Shown: positions 18,883-28,848 of the stretch, piece after piece
Layout of the letters: every line of letters begins with the position of its first letter
Numbering within the stretch: position 1 is the first letter of the stretch
Source: Kordia antarctica
GTDB taxonomy: Bacteria > Bacteroidota > Bacteroidia > Flavobacteriales > Flavobacteriaceae
NCBI RefSeq assembly: GCF_009901525.1
Contig: NZ_CP019288.1
Location: 5,361,501-5,425,500 of the forward strand
Reading direction: 5' to 3'
Length of the DNA stretch: 64,000 bases
Notes under the pieces: generated by a model
Databases searched by the model: none
Seen by the model: only the letters and a program-made list of their open reading frames with translations
Told to the model about the DNA's origin: nothing
Made by a program: the position numbers and the translations under genes

Positions 18883-19305
18883 ATGGATAAAGTTTTAATC
18901 GATACAGATGTACTGCTTGATTTCTTTTTTGACAGAAAACCATTCGCAGAATATTCAACGGAAATTCTGAATCTTTGTGCAGAAAAAGAAATCAAAGGAT
19001 ATACAACTCCTGTGATAATTTCTAATGTTTATTATTTACTTAGAAAAACAGCAAAGCACAATATTATAGTTGAGAAGATGAAACAACTCCTAAATATAAT
19101 TGATATTGTTAAAATGGATAAAAATGTTGTCCTAAATGCTTTGAACTCTGAATTTAAAGATTTTGAAGATGCATTACAAAATTTTTCAGCAATAGAAAAT
19201 GGACAAATAAAAATTATTCTAACAAGAAACCTAAAGGATTTTAAAAAGAGTGAGTTAGCAATTTTGACACCAGAAACATATTTGAAAGGAAAAGCCAGTG
19301 GTTAA
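18883..19305 (+). CDS. PIN-domain ribonuclease toxin
   Basis: 140 aa. The N-terminal VLIDTDVLLDFFFDRKPF carries the first PIN acidic residues (Asp7, Asp9). EFKDFEDALQ in the middle holds the third acidic site, and ILTRNLKDFKKSELAILTPE the C-terminal PIN block. PIN toxins are metal-dependent RNases, many cutting tRNA or rRNA. It directly abuts the DUF6364 antitoxin. The acidic residues look intact, so it is probably active. It may stabilise the island. The ORF runs straight into the downstream structured element. Confidence 0.85.
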   Translation: MDKVLIDTDVLLDFFFDRKPFAEYSTEILNLCAEKEIKGYTTPVIISNVYYLLRKTAKHNIIVEKMKQLLNIIDIVKMDKNVVLNALNSEFKDFEDALQNFSAIENGQIKIILTRNLKDFKKSELAILTPETYLKGKASG

Positions 19306-19435
19306 CTTAAGATGTGTATGTTTAATTGCTAGGTTCTAGCATACTTGGAAAATTCTTTCGGAATTTCCTCTGGTTCGTTTTCTTTTACTAACTTAATTCT
19401 AGCCAACGCTACAAACCATTCACCAACCGTTAAAC
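19303..19435 (+). repeat. Structured downstream element, copy 2
   Basis: Starts at the toxin stop codon. TTAATTGCT (19322-19330) and a following hairpin GGAAAATTC-TTTC-GGAATTTCC (19347-19368) parallel copy 1 at 18414-18540 in order and spacing, while the stem and loop bases have diverged. It ends near AGCCAACGCTAC. Either a shared 3' terminator-like fold or a cassette end. Confidence 0.5.
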
Positions 19436-20000
19436 TATTTTAAAACTGCATATTAACAAGTCATTTCTTTTCAATCCTTGGAAATCGAAGATTGGCTTCG
19501 CCGAATTCACATTTGGCAAGCAAATGATTCATTTCAAGAGTTCCAAAATATAAAATAGAAACCACACGAACTAAAAGCGCACTTTCTTTTGTTTCTGCTT
19601 GTCACATTGAGCGCAGCCGAAATGTTGCGCGAACAAAGACATCGAAGATTCACGAATTCCTATTTAATAAAATAGAAATGACATGAGCTAAAATGAAAAT
19701 AAAAACTTGAAATTCAAATACTTAGTGCTTCTCTTAAAAACATGTTCAAAATTTCACTCAAGTAAACTTATGCCGAACTCACTTTCTAAATAAGAATAAG
19801 GTAAAATAGTGTCATTATGAGTTAATAAGATGCTCATACAAGCTTTGGTTCTTTCCTATATTTACAATCTTCAATAAGGTATACTGTGTTCGATGATTAA
19901 TTAACTATTTACGTGTAAATACATCCAAATTACTGTCAAATACATAAAGGTATAAGAGAAGAAATAATTTAGTAAAAAATTAATTTTAAAACAATAAGTT
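19436..20000. other. Intergenic region with dispersed-repeat fragments
   Basis: No gene seen. Contains TGTCACATTGAGCGCAGCCG (19600-19619), a sequence type common as a dispersed repeat in flavobacteria, and TTCAAAATTT..AGTAAACTTATGCCGAACTCAC (about 19745-19781), which resembles 38410-38446 at the end of the second accessory island. The leader and promoter of the secreted protein at 20001 must lie in the last 100 bp, but no clear TAnnTTTG box is visible. Confidence 0.5.
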
Positions 20001-21293
20001 ATGAAAACAAAATTACTTAGAAAAATATTAACGGCTTTAACTGTTATATTTGGTCTTTCAATGATGCAGGCTCAAGTATTTGATTTTGAAGTAGATAAAG
20101 GTGGCTGGGATGCGGAATTTAAAATGATTTCAGCTGATTTGGATGCGACTACTGGTCGTAATACCTTAAAATGTGTTAGAGAAAACAATAATGCTACCTT
20201 AGCTTTAGCTCCTGGTACAGCAACTATTGATCCTACTACAAAGAATTATTTAAAATTAGTAATAAAAAATGAAAGTAATGCTACAATATTAAGAGTAAAA
20301 GCAATTACTACAGATGGTAGTGATAATACCATGCAATTTTCGATCTCTAATAATGATACAGAATTTAAAACCTATGCGTTTGATTTAGATTCATATGCAA
20401 CATGGGCGAATGCAACCACTACAATGGAAGAAGTAAAATTATTGTTTAGAGTTGGACATAATGCAACGGAAGGTGCAATATTTATTGATGAAATTGAATT
20501 CTTCACTTTTAATGCTATGCCAACTTTTGAAAGAATTCTTCAAAATCCAAGTTTTGATGATGTTCCTTTTGGTTCTAGTATATGGAATCCAAACAGTGGT
20601 AATACATTTGTGAGCTCTAATGTAACTACAGATAGCCCAAGAACAGGAACACAAAGTTTTAGACATGCATTTAGTGCAATGCCAACAGCAACACACTTTG
20701 TATTTAATGATTATGTTCATGATTTTGGTACTGCACAAACTGAAGACATAGGTGGATCTTTATGGGTAAGAGTTGAAAGACCAAGTACACCGGGAGTTTC
20801 TCCAACAATTGAAATACAAGGTCAAGTTAGAACAGGAACTACAACAGTAGTAGGTTCATTAACTACGCAATCTCAAAATGTAGCATCAACAAAAACAGAT
20901 GGTACTTGGGAAAAAATAACATTTGCTAACGTAACGCCAGCACCAAATTATACTACAGCACAATTTAGATATGGTATTTTAGCCACTAATTTACAAGCTG
21001 GAGACATTGTATATGTTGACGATTTAGAAGCTGGTCTTGCATCAACTTTAACTATTGGTGAAAACACTTTGAACAAATTTAGTATCTACCCAAATCCAGT
21101 AAAAAACACATTAAACATTAATTCGCAAGATGCTATTAGTAATGTAGCTGTGTATGATTTACTAGGAAAAATGGCGATTTCTTCTACTAATGTAAATAAT
21201 ACATTAGATGTATCTGAATTATCTAATGGTGTTTATATTATTAAATTAACATCAAACGTAGGAGTTTCAACAAAGCGATTCATAAAAGAGTAA
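20001..21293 (+). CDS. T9SS-secreted two-domain carbohydrate-binding protein candidate
   Basis: 430 aa. Signal peptide to about residue 26 (LSMMQAQV). Two beta-sandwich-like domains follow: residues about 27-172, beginning FDFEVDKGGWDAEF and ending IFIDEIEFF, and about 180-345, beginning NPSFDDVPFGSSIW and ending VYVDDLEAG, both in the style of CBM4/CBM-like modules with a calcium-site end strand. The C-terminus is a type A T9SS sorting domain: KFSIYPNPVKNTLNI ... NGVYIIKLTS ... STKRFIKE. No catalytic domain is present. It stands directly upstream of the GH150-like gene, so it may hold the polymer at the surface or in the medium. It is monocistronic, with a strong terminator after it. The ligand is unknown. 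Confidence 0.75.
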   Translation: MKTKLLRKILTALTVIFGLSMMQAQVFDFEVDKGGWDAEFKMISADLDATTGRNTLKCVRENNNATLALAPGTATIDPTTKNYLKLVIKNESNATILRVKAITTDGSDNTMQFSISNNDTEFKTYAFDLDSYATWANATTTMEEVKLLFRVGHNATEGAIFIDEIEFFTFNAMPTFERILQNPSFDDVPFGSSIWNPNSGNTFVSSNVTTDSPRTGTQSFRHAFSAMPTATHFVFNDYVHDFGTAQTEDIGGSLWVRVERPSTPGVSPTIEIQGQVRTGTTTVVGSLTTQSQNVASTKTDGTWEKITFANVTPAPNYTTAQFRYGILATNLQAGDIVYVDDLEAGLASTLTIGENTLNKFSIYPNPVKNTLNINSQDAISNVAVYDLLGKMAISSTNVNNTLDVSELSNGVYIIKLTSNVGVSTKRFIKE

Positions 21294-21321
21294 ACTACTT
21301 TTAAAATTATATTTTTATCAA

Positions 21322-21353
21322 AGAGACTGTCTAAATGCAGTCTCTTTTTTTGT
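21322..21353 (+). terminator. Rho-independent terminator after the secreted binding protein
   Basis: AAAGAGACTG, 8-nt loop, CAGTCTCTTT followed by a T run: a perfect 10-bp stem with U tail, about 30 bp after the stop at 21293. Confidence 0.85.
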
Positions 21354-21482
21354 TTAAAGGTAAAATTATCAATAAAGACATTAAATTTATTTTGAAATAC
21401 ATGGAATACTAATTGTATTACGATATTTATACAATAGAAACATAAGGTTCTTTTATTTTAAAAACGATCAACTAATAAACGC

Positions 21483-24344
21483 ATGAAAAATCCATTCAAT
21501 AAACTTATAACTAAATATCTATTTTTGGTTTTAATGTCACTTACACTCATTAATTGTTCATCAGCACAAGATAAGAACCAAGTGATGAAAAATTCTGAAA
21601 AAGGTGTTTCCAGTATAGAAACTGGTCTTACCATAACTAAGGTAAGAACTGCACTAAACAAAAATCAAACTTACATTGTGGCAACAAGCTATGAAGGTAC
21701 TATAGTTGCAGTAAATTATAGTGGTGAAATACTATGGAAAAACAAACTGTCTGGTTATATGAATCATGACATTTGGGCTGGCGATATTAATAATGATGGA
21801 ATAGACGAAATTTTTGCAGCCAATGCGGATGGTTCTGTATATTGTTTAAATAGTAAAGGAACGTTAGTATGGCAATTCAAGCAAAACGATGCGCCAATGT
21901 ATTCTGTATGTGTTATCAATAAAGATAACAAGGCTTATGTAGTTTGTGGCGGATATGATAATAGTTTCTATTACGTTTCCGAAGAAGGAAAATTGGTTGA
22001 TGAAATAGCTTCTAAAACCTATTCAATTGAGAAACCATTTGGCAAGGCGGAACATAAAAAACTACCGCCAAAAGGGTTACATATCACAAACTTTTTAAGA
22101 CCAGGAAAACTTAAAGGAAAAGATATTTTAATTGTTCATGGTGTTCAAAACAGTATGAATGGTGATGGTTCCATCTATTTATTTAATCCTTTAGAAAAAC
22201 TACCTTTTGAAACTGTCAGTGTACAAAAACGCGGACCTTACGGAGACTTGCGTATAGTTGATGCTGATGCTGATGGAAGTAGTGAAATTTTATTAGGAAG
22301 AACTGGCGCTAAAGCAAAAGGAATGACGTTTCGTATTATTGATACAAAATCCCCAAATAATCAAAGCATTCAAGATTTAAACAAAGCTAAAGACAAAGCA
22401 TCATTAAAAAGAGGTATGTATCGTGTTATACAACCAGAAGTTATAAATAATAATGGGAAGCCTGCTTATATGTCATTATTTGGAAGTAACATAGTTATTT
22501 CTAATATTGGAGAACCACAATCTGATGCAGAAGTAATATCAACACGATTTTCTTTTAACGATATGTTTAAAGATCCAAATTCTAATAAGGTAATTTTAGC
22601 AAGTGCTCAAAGTGGTGGAAGTGCAATTCATATTATTAATTTTGATACTAAAGATTGGAAAAAGGATTACGAAAAGTTAAATCCACCAGGGAAAATTCAA
22701 GAAATTCTATCGAATTCAGCAGAAATCAAACAAAACCTAAAAAACTTTAAAAAGCCTTCGTATCAAAAAGAATCGGCTCCAGTTTATTTTATGTCCGAAA
22801 ACAGAAATAAACAAGGTGTAGCAGAAGCTATTGATAAAATTGAAGCGAAGTATAACAATCCAATATTCTTAACTGGTGGAAACTTTGACAAAGAAAATTG
22901 GGATCGTTCTGCAATGACTAGCGAGATTTATAAGAAGAAACGCGATAGACGAATGAAATACCGTTTAACTCAAGAAGAAGTCTTAGCAATAATTGATAAA
23001 AAGCATAAAAAATCTAATGGAAAAGGCATATCATATTGGGGCGGTCATGGGAACGATCCTTTTATGTATCAAGTATCTACAACTATGAAAGGGATGGATC
23101 TTGGTAATGGAAATAAAACAGTATTAATTTATCCAGAAGTAGTTGATTCCTCTGACGAGTTTAATTTTGTGATGAATGAAATGTATTGGCCATTAGCGAA
23201 TCATTCCAAAACGAATAACGGTAATTTATACATGCGTAATAAGCATTTGTTTTGGCAAGCTGATGTATATACGCCAATGTGGAAGCCATTAGTTGCAGGT
23301 AAGTATGCAAACGTATTTGTTCCAGCAATGGAAGAAACTACAGATAAGTCTATGGAACTTAGTTTTACATCTCGGTCTGGACTTTGGGCAAGTGGCTCAG
23401 TAGATAGTTGGGGCGCACGTGGCGCTAGAGACAATGCTAGTTTTGATCGTTTACGTCAACATTCAAATCAAACGTTGCCAAATCATTTTTTAAGAACGAT
23501 GGTATATTCAATTTCTAGTGGCGCACAGTATATTGATAACTTTCCTGTCGATCAAGAATATATGAGTTTACTATGGGATTTAATAGCTCAAGGTGCATTA
23601 TACGTACCTGAACGTTCTGATATTTTAAGTTTTTCACCTGTACATGTAAGTATCAATAATCCTAATGAAGAATATTTAAAAAGCGCAAGCAATGTAAAAT
23701 GGCTAACGTTTTATAAAAAAGGCGAAGATAATTTAGATGAATTTGCATTCAGCAGATTAAATGGAACATGGCCTGGAGCTCCATTAACAGCTTGGGATTT
23801 TTCAAGATATGCCGCTGGTGCAACAGAAAGACGTTTAAACTTTATTCCAAAGTACACTAACGGAATGGTCTTAATAACGCCACCTCAAAACGGAGTATTT
23901 GCAGATAAAGATGCTGTTAGAAAACCACTTGCAGAAAACATTCATCCATGGTATAAAAACATTTTAAAAGAATACCATACAGATGGAAAAAACTATATGT
24001 CAGCAGATGGAAAAGAAATTTACAAGCCAAGTGAATATTACAAAGTAATTGAAGAAGACATCAAAAAAAGTGCGTCTCTATTGCCAATAACAGTATCAGG
24101 AAATGTTGGTTGGGTAGTCGCTCAAACTTCACCTAAAAACGTACGATTAACTATCGTTGAAAACGGATACATCAATCCCAATAAAGCAATTGCAACAGTA
24201 AAGATTAATACTATTAAAGTCGTAAAAATTCAAGATATTCTAAATAAAGAAGAGTTCAAAGCAAATGCAAATGCTGAAATTTTAATAGAAATTCCTTTAG
24301 GTGGTTTTCGTTTCATTGATATTGAACTTGAAAACGAATTATAA
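21483..24344 (+). CDS. Candidate GH150 lambda-carrageenase
   Basis: 953 aa lipoprotein precursor (LTLINCSSAQD). Residues about 45-400 form a beta-propeller of PQQ/FG-GAP-like repeats (GDINNDGIDEIFAANADGSV, VDADADGSSEILLGR). A linker follows near 400-440, then a large C-terminal domain (about 440-953) with GISYWGGHGNDPF, LIYPEVVDSSDEFNF and SFTSRSGLWASGSVDSWGAR. The size and the propeller-plus-linker plan are those described for the lambda-carrageenase of Pseudoalteromonas carrageenovora (about 942 aa), the founder of GH150, an inverting endo-beta-1,4 hydrolase with no close relatives in other families. Context supports it: two GH110 enzymes and ten sulfatases in the same locus. The assignment is from architecture and context, not alignment, so another propeller-bearing PUL enzyme remains possible. 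Probably surface or periplasmic. No terminator is seen before the next gene (181 bp). Confidence 0.65.
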   Translation: MKNPFNKLITKYLFLVLMSLTLINCSSAQDKNQVMKNSEKGVSSIETGLTITKVRTALNKNQTYIVATSYEGTIVAVNYSGEILWKNKLSGYMNHDIWAGDINNDGIDEIFAANADGSVYCLNSKGTLVWQFKQNDAPMYSVCVINKDNKAYVVCGGYDNSFYYVSEEGKLVDEIASKTYSIEKPFGKAEHKKLPPKGLHITNFLRPGKLKGKDILIVHGVQNSMNGDGSIYLFNPLEKLPFETVSVQKRGPYGDLRIVDADADGSSEILLGRTGAKAKGMTFRIIDTKSPNNQSIQDLNKAKDKASLKRGMYRVIQPEVINNNGKPAYMSLFGSNIVISNIGEPQSDAEVISTRFSFNDMFKDPNSNKVILASAQSGGSAIHIINFDTKDWKKDYEKLNPPGKIQEILSNSAEIKQNLKNFKKPSYQKESAPVYFMSENRNKQGVAEAIDKIEAKYNNPIFLTGGNFDKENWDRSAMTSEIYKKKRDRRMKYRLTQEEVLAIIDKKHKKSNGKGISYWGGHGNDPFMYQVSTTMKGMDLGNGNKTVLIYPEVVDSSDEFNFVMNEMYWPLANHSKTNNGNLYMRNKHLFWQADVYTPMWKPLVAGKYANVFVPAMEETTDKSMELSFTSRSGLWASGSVDSWGARGARDNASFDRLRQHSNQTLPNHFLRTMVYSISSGAQYIDNFPVDQEYMSLLWDLIAQGALYVPERSDILSFSPVHVSINNPNEEYLKSASNVKWLTFYKKGEDNLDEFAFSRLNGTWPGAPLTAWDFSRYAAGATERRLNFIPKYTNGMVLITPPQNGVFADKDAVRKPLAENIHPWYKNILKEYHTDGKNYMSADGKEIYKPSEYYKVIEEDIKKSASLLPITVSGNVGWVVAQTSPKNVRLTIVENGYINPNKAIATVKINTIKVVKIQDILNKEEFKANANAEILIEIPLGGFRFIDIELENEL

Positions 24345-24525
24345 TCTATTCGTATCGATAGATACATCTTATATATTCGCAAATACAAATTATGCCTGAT
24401 GTTTTACTTAATTTATGAAACAATTAAGTGTTTAAAGAATTATCCAAAATTCTATCAAACAAAAGTCAAAATTATACCAAGCTATTCCAGCTTTTTTAAT
24501 CTAAACATTAGTAAAAAGTGTACGA

Positions 24526-25998
24526 ATGAAAAAATACCTATTCAAAATACTACTACTTGTCATAAGTATCAGTTTCAATAGTTGTGAGACGAAACAAAAA
24601 GAAGTAACTGAAAATAATAAAAAGGTCAATACCAGCCCAAATATTATTCTTTTTGTCGCTGATGATCACGGAACAGATGCTATTGGTGCTTATGGTAATC
24701 CAATAATCAAAACGCCAAACTTAGATAAACTAGCGCAAGAAGGAACCAAATTCACAAATGCCTATTGTACAAGTGCAAGTTGCGCAGCAAGTCGTTCGGT
24801 AATTCTATCTGGTCAATTTGGTCATGCTACGGGTTCTTACGGGCATGTGCACGATTACCACCATTTTAGTACGTATGATAGTATTAAATCGCTTCCAGTA
24901 CTATTAAAAAAAGCGGGTTATGAAACTGCCCGAATTGGGAAATATCACGTCGCGCCAGAAAAAGTATATCATTTTGATACAATTTTAGAAGCCAATCCTA
25001 GAAACACTGTTGAAATGGCTGAACAATGTGCGGATGTTTTAAACTCAGACAAACCATTCTTTTTGTATTTCTGTACAGATGATCCTCATAGAGGACAACC
25101 ATTTGAGCCAGATCCTTGGGATTCGCCAAATAACTTTGGAAATAAAAAAGAAGGTTACAAAGATGTAGAGACAATTACGTACAAACCAGAAGATGTACTT
25201 GTACCAGCATTTTTGCCAGACACAAAACAAACACGAGAAGAAATTGCTGAATACTACCAAAGTATATCACGAATAGATCAAGGTTTTGGGAAATTAATGC
25301 AACTACTAAAAGAAACAGGCAAAGCAGATAATACCATTGTATTTTATATCTCAGATAACGGAATGGCATTTCCGGGAGCCAAAACCACTGTGCATGAGCC
25401 TGGAATAAAATTGCCATGCATCATAAAAGATCCAACAAAAGATGCTAAAGGATTAACGAGTGATGCAATGATTTCTTGGGTAGACTTAACGCCAACCATT
25501 TTGGATATGGCAAATGTAGATTTCAATAAAAACAAATTTCATGGAAACTCTTTCTATGATGTCATAGGAAAAGAAACTGTTGAAGGTTGGAACGAAATCT
25601 ATGCTTCACACACTTTTCACGAAATCACGATGTATTATCCAATGCGTGTGGTTAGAAGCGATAATTACAAATTGATTTGGAATATTGCGTATCCTTTAGA
25701 ATATCCGTTTGCGTCAGACTTATGGGCTTCCTCAACTTGGCAAGCTATTTACAGAAATAATGTGGAATATTTTGGACCCAAAAAAGTGAAAGACTATCTA
25801 CACAGACCTGAATTTGAATTATACGACTTGCGTAAAGATCCAAATGAGTCTGATAATTTGGCAACAAAAGAAGCTTTCAAAGAAGTGCTAGAAACTATGA
25901 AAGGCAAAATGAAAGCTTTTCAAACCAAAACAAAAGATCCATGGATGATTATGTGGAGTCATGATGCGTCGTTACAAGGAAGTGGAGTTAACTTATAA
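24526..25998 (+). CDS. Sulfatase, heparan N-sulfatase-like (S1_8 type), CAASR signature
   Basis: 490 aa lipoprotein precursor (SISFNSCETKQ). NIILFVADDHGTDAIGAYG, the block SYGHVHDYHHFSTYDSIKSL and IGKYHVAPEKVYHFD strongly recall N-sulfoglucosamine sulfohydrolase (SulfAtlas S1_8). The maturation site is CAASR with Cys86, so the usual Pro at +2 is Ala. That still fits the broader C-x-A/P-x-R pattern of radical-SAM maturases. The catalytic domain is otherwise complete (FYISDNGMAFPGAK). The next gene, a GH110, starts 7 bp after its stop, so the two likely work together, for example removing a sulfate that blocks the alpha-galactosidase. Substrate by analogy with SGSH (N-sulfate) is not expected here. 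Confidence 0.88.
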   Translation: MKKYLFKILLLVISISFNSCETKQKEVTENNKKVNTSPNIILFVADDHGTDAIGAYGNPIIKTPNLDKLAQEGTKFTNAYCTSASCAASRSVILSGQFGHATGSYGHVHDYHHFSTYDSIKSLPVLLKKAGYETARIGKYHVAPEKVYHFDTILEANPRNTVEMAEQCADVLNSDKPFFLYFCTDDPHRGQPFEPDPWDSPNNFGNKKEGYKDVETITYKPEDVLVPAFLPDTKQTREEIAEYYQSISRIDQGFGKLMQLLKETGKADNTIVFYISDNGMAFPGAKTTVHEPGIKLPCIIKDPTKDAKGLTSDAMISWVDLTPTILDMANVDFNKNKFHGNSFYDVIGKETVEGWNEIYASHTFHEITMYYPMRVVRSDNYKLIWNIAYPLEYPFASDLWASSTWQAIYRNNVEYFGPKKVKDYLHRPEFELYDLRKDPNESDNLATKEAFKEVLETMKGKMKAFQTKTKDPWMIMWSHDASLQGSGVNL

Positions 25999-26005
25999 AT
26001 TATAG

Positions 26006-27820
26006 ATGAAAAAAATTAAATATTTAGGTTTCGTAATTATCATGATGTTTTTGTTTTCATGCACTTCAAATGCAACTGAAACCATTGAAATAAAACATAC
26101 AAAAGACGATATTACAACCACGATTCGTACAGCAATAAAAAATGCCAAAACGAAAGATATAAAGCTAGTTTTTGAAAAAGGTGTTTACACATTTCTTACA
26201 GATTATGCACTCGGCAAATACATGTATATTACAAACCATGGCAATGGATTTAAAAAAATAATTTTCAATTTTGAAGATTTTAATTCTGTTGAAATTGAAG
26301 GAAACGGATCAGAATTTATATTCAGAGGTCAAACCCAACCTTTTGTTTTTGAAGGTTGTCAGCAAATCACTGTTAAAAACATAACCATAGATTGGGATAT
26401 TCCGTTTAGTTTCCAAGCAGATGTGATGGCTGTCAATACAGAAGAAAACTTCATAGATATCAAACCATACAGCAAAGGATTTTCATGGAAATTGACAAAA
26501 GGACACATAGAATTCCCAAATATAAATAAGTTTAAATTTCAGCATTTAGGAAGTACATTATCGCATAACAAAGTTACAAAAGCAGTTGCTTATGGCGCTT
26601 GGGATAATTTACTTAAACCTAGTTTAGTGAAAGAATTACCAAATGGGAATTTGCGTATGTACGTTCATAAAATGAAGCATTTCCCTAAAGTTGGCTCAGT
26701 CTTACAATCTAAAGGAGATAAACAAAACAGTCGGTATGCGCCAGCTTTTTTAACCAGAAACTCAAAAAATATTATTTTTGACAGCGTAATAATTCATCAC
26801 GCTTTAGGAATGGGTTTTTTGTTTGAAAGATCAGAAGATATCAAAATTATTAATTCTGGAGTTTACATAAGAAAAGGCTCTGATAGAGTCATGTCTATAG
26901 CAGCAGATGCGACACATTTTGCAAACTGTAAAGGCGATATATTAATAGAAAATTGCCGTTTAGAAGGCATGTATGATGACGGAACCAATGTGCACGGAAC
27001 GTATGTTGAGGTAGATAAAATTATTGATAGCAAAACCATAAGAGTCGCTTTAAAACATAAGCAACAAATGGGATTTCAGTTTGCAGATGTTACGGATGAA
27101 ATATGGTTTATAAAGCAACCAAATCCGCAAAGGAAAGAAACGAATACAGTAGCAAAAGTTACGGTTATTAATGATTATTATACAGACTTAACCTTTAAAA
27201 CCGACATTCCTTCAGATTTAAAAATAGGAGATATTCTCGAAAACAAAACATGGAATCCAAATTTTACCATGCGTGGAAATACTATTAGAGATCACAGAGC
27301 AAGAAACATCATCATCAAAACACCTAAAAAAATACTTATAGAAGACAATGATTTATCATCTATGATGTCTTCCATTATGTTGCGAGGCGAAACCTTTTTC
27401 TGGTTCGAATCTGGGAATGTAGAAGATGTAATTATCAGAAACAATCGTTTTGTACATTGTGCTTATGGTGGCGCAGAACATGCTATTTTAAAGGTGTCAC
27501 CAAGATTAGGTAAAACCTTTGATGATTCAATAATGTATGATAGAAACATTCTCTTTGAAAATAATACAATTGAAACCTTCGACAACCGAATTATTTGGGC
27601 AGATCGCGTAGATGGCTTAATTGTACGAAACAATATAATAAAACAAACCTATACAGAAAAACCACAATATCCAGAAGCTTCTATGTTCGATTTAATAAAT
27701 TGTAATAATGTACAAATCACCAATAACACGTACGAAGGAAACTGTGATAAAGTCTTGAAAGCGGATAAAATCTCAGAAAAGACATTAAAATTCAATAATA
27801 ATTCAGGCTTAAATAGATAA
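26006..27820 (+). CDS. GH110 exo-alpha-1,3-galactosidase
   Basis: 604 aa lipoprotein precursor (FLFSCTSNATE). A right-handed parallel beta-helix with GH110 hallmarks: a VFEKGVYTF entry strand, ITVKNITIDWDIPFSF, AADATHFANCKGDILIENC (Asp301-His304), GMYDDGTNVHGTYV (Asp324-Asp325), and many NN-rich turns (VIIRNNRF, LFENNTIE, LIVRNNII). GH110 enzymes are inverting and remove terminal alpha-1,3-galactose; one marine member has been linked to the lambda-carrageenan motif. It lies 7 bp after an S1_8-like sulfatase and 3 bp before the esterase, in one operon. A paralogue is at 50658-52550. Periplasmic location is inferred. Confidence 0.88.
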   Translation: MKKIKYLGFVIIMMFLFSCTSNATETIEIKHTKDDITTTIRTAIKNAKTKDIKLVFEKGVYTFLTDYALGKYMYITNHGNGFKKIIFNFEDFNSVEIEGNGSEFIFRGQTQPFVFEGCQQITVKNITIDWDIPFSFQADVMAVNTEENFIDIKPYSKGFSWKLTKGHIEFPNINKFKFQHLGSTLSHNKVTKAVAYGAWDNLLKPSLVKELPNGNLRMYVHKMKHFPKVGSVLQSKGDKQNSRYAPAFLTRNSKNIIFDSVIIHHALGMGFLFERSEDIKIINSGVYIRKGSDRVMSIAADATHFANCKGDILIENCRLEGMYDDGTNVHGTYVEVDKIIDSKTIRVALKHKQQMGFQFADVTDEIWFIKQPNPQRKETNTVAKVTVINDYYTDLTFKTDIPSDLKIGDILENKTWNPNFTMRGNTIRDHRARNIIIKTPKKILIEDNDLSSMMSSIMLRGETFFWFESGNVEDVIIRNNRFVHCAYGGAEHAILKVSPRLGKTFDDSIMYDRNILFENNTIETFDNRIIWADRVDGLIVRNNIIKQTYTEKPQYPEASMFDLINCNNVQITNNTYEGNCDKVLKADKISEKTLKFNNNSGLNR

Positions 27821-27823
27821 ATT

Positions 27824-28735
27824 ATGAAATCCTTTAAAGCCATTTTTGCTCTTTTATTCATATGTATATCATGTAAAAATGATACAACTGTAAAAACAGA
27901 AGTAGACAGTATTAAAGACGTTCAAATTGTATTATTAGCAGGACAATCTAATATGGCAGGCGCAGGAAACTTTGATGAATTAGATGCTTCAGAAATAAAA
28001 AGAATCGAAAAAATTTCAAGCAGAGTGTCATTAAGTTATAATGGAAAACCCTCAAAACCATTATCATATTATGACAACAAGCCTTCAGAAAAATACGGTT
28101 TCTTAAAACGTTTTGGTCCAGAAATTTTTATTGGATTAACATTAGCTGAAAACAATCCAGATCAACACTATGTACTCATAAAACGCTCGCAAGGAGGAAC
28201 TGCTTTATACGGCGCATGGAATCCGAATTGGACAGCTGAAAAAGCGAAAGCGGTAGAAAAACCAAAAAAGCAAAACGTTCAACTTTACGCTACACATATT
28301 GAAGACATTAGAACCAATCTAAAATCATTAGAAGCCCAAAATAAAACGTATAAAATTATTGGATTGGCATGGATGCAAGGTGAAAACGATGCAGCCAAAG
28401 AAATAAGTGCAACAACTTATGAGGCAAATCTGAAAACCTTAATTAAAAGCTATAGAGACGAATTTAATGTAGAAGACATGCCATTTGTAATTGGTCAAAT
28501 TAATTCCAGATACGGGAAATTCAAAGTAAAAGGCCCAGCAATGGTACGACAAGCAATGGAAGATGTGGCTAATTCAGATGAAAATGCAGCCATAATTAAG
28601 ACAACTACAAATACAACTTGGAACGATTACCCAAAACATTCAGATAATGTGCATTACAATGCGGAAGGTCTAAAGCGTTTGGGAATTGCATTTGGAGAGA
28701 AATTAATCGCTTTAAACATGAAACCTGTTCAGTAA
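27824..28735 (+). CDS. SASA-domain carbohydrate esterase (SGNH type)
   Basis: 303 aa lipoprotein precursor (FICISCKND). VLLAGQSNMAGAGNFDE holds the nucleophile Ser42 (GQSNMAG is the family signature), GLAWMQGENDA is block III/IV, and HSDNVHYNAEG carries the Asp274-His277 pair. This is the sialate O-acetylesterase/CE6-like family (PF03629), which removes acetyl or related ester groups from glycans. It follows the GH110 gene by 3 bp. Why an esterase is needed is not clear, since carrageenans are not usually described as acetylated; a natural substituent of algal galactans may be the target. Confidence 0.85.
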   Translation: MKSFKAIFALLFICISCKNDTTVKTEVDSIKDVQIVLLAGQSNMAGAGNFDELDASEIKRIEKISSRVSLSYNGKPSKPLSYYDNKPSEKYGFLKRFGPEIFIGLTLAENNPDQHYVLIKRSQGGTALYGAWNPNWTAEKAKAVEKPKKQNVQLYATHIEDIRTNLKSLEAQNKTYKIIGLAWMQGENDAAKEISATTYEANLKTLIKSYRDEFNVEDMPFVIGQINSRYGKFKVKGPAMVRQAMEDVANSDENAAIIKTTTNTTWNDYPKHSDNVHYNAEGLKRLGIAFGEKLIALNMKPVQ

Positions 28736-28848
28736 TAATTAAAGGCTATTACAAGTTAATTCACTTTCTAGCAGCTATTAAATTAGTATTTTAGATGAAT
28801 TAAACTAAAATAAATATCTTAAGTCCAATGTACTTAAAACTTAAATAA

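Noticed and set aside
18414-19435. A true integron (attC array with integrase)
   Set aside because: The core-like ends are suggestive, but no tyrosine recombinase gene is in the window and the right-hand GTTRRRY partner of the 18414 element is not found. Kept only as cassette-like.
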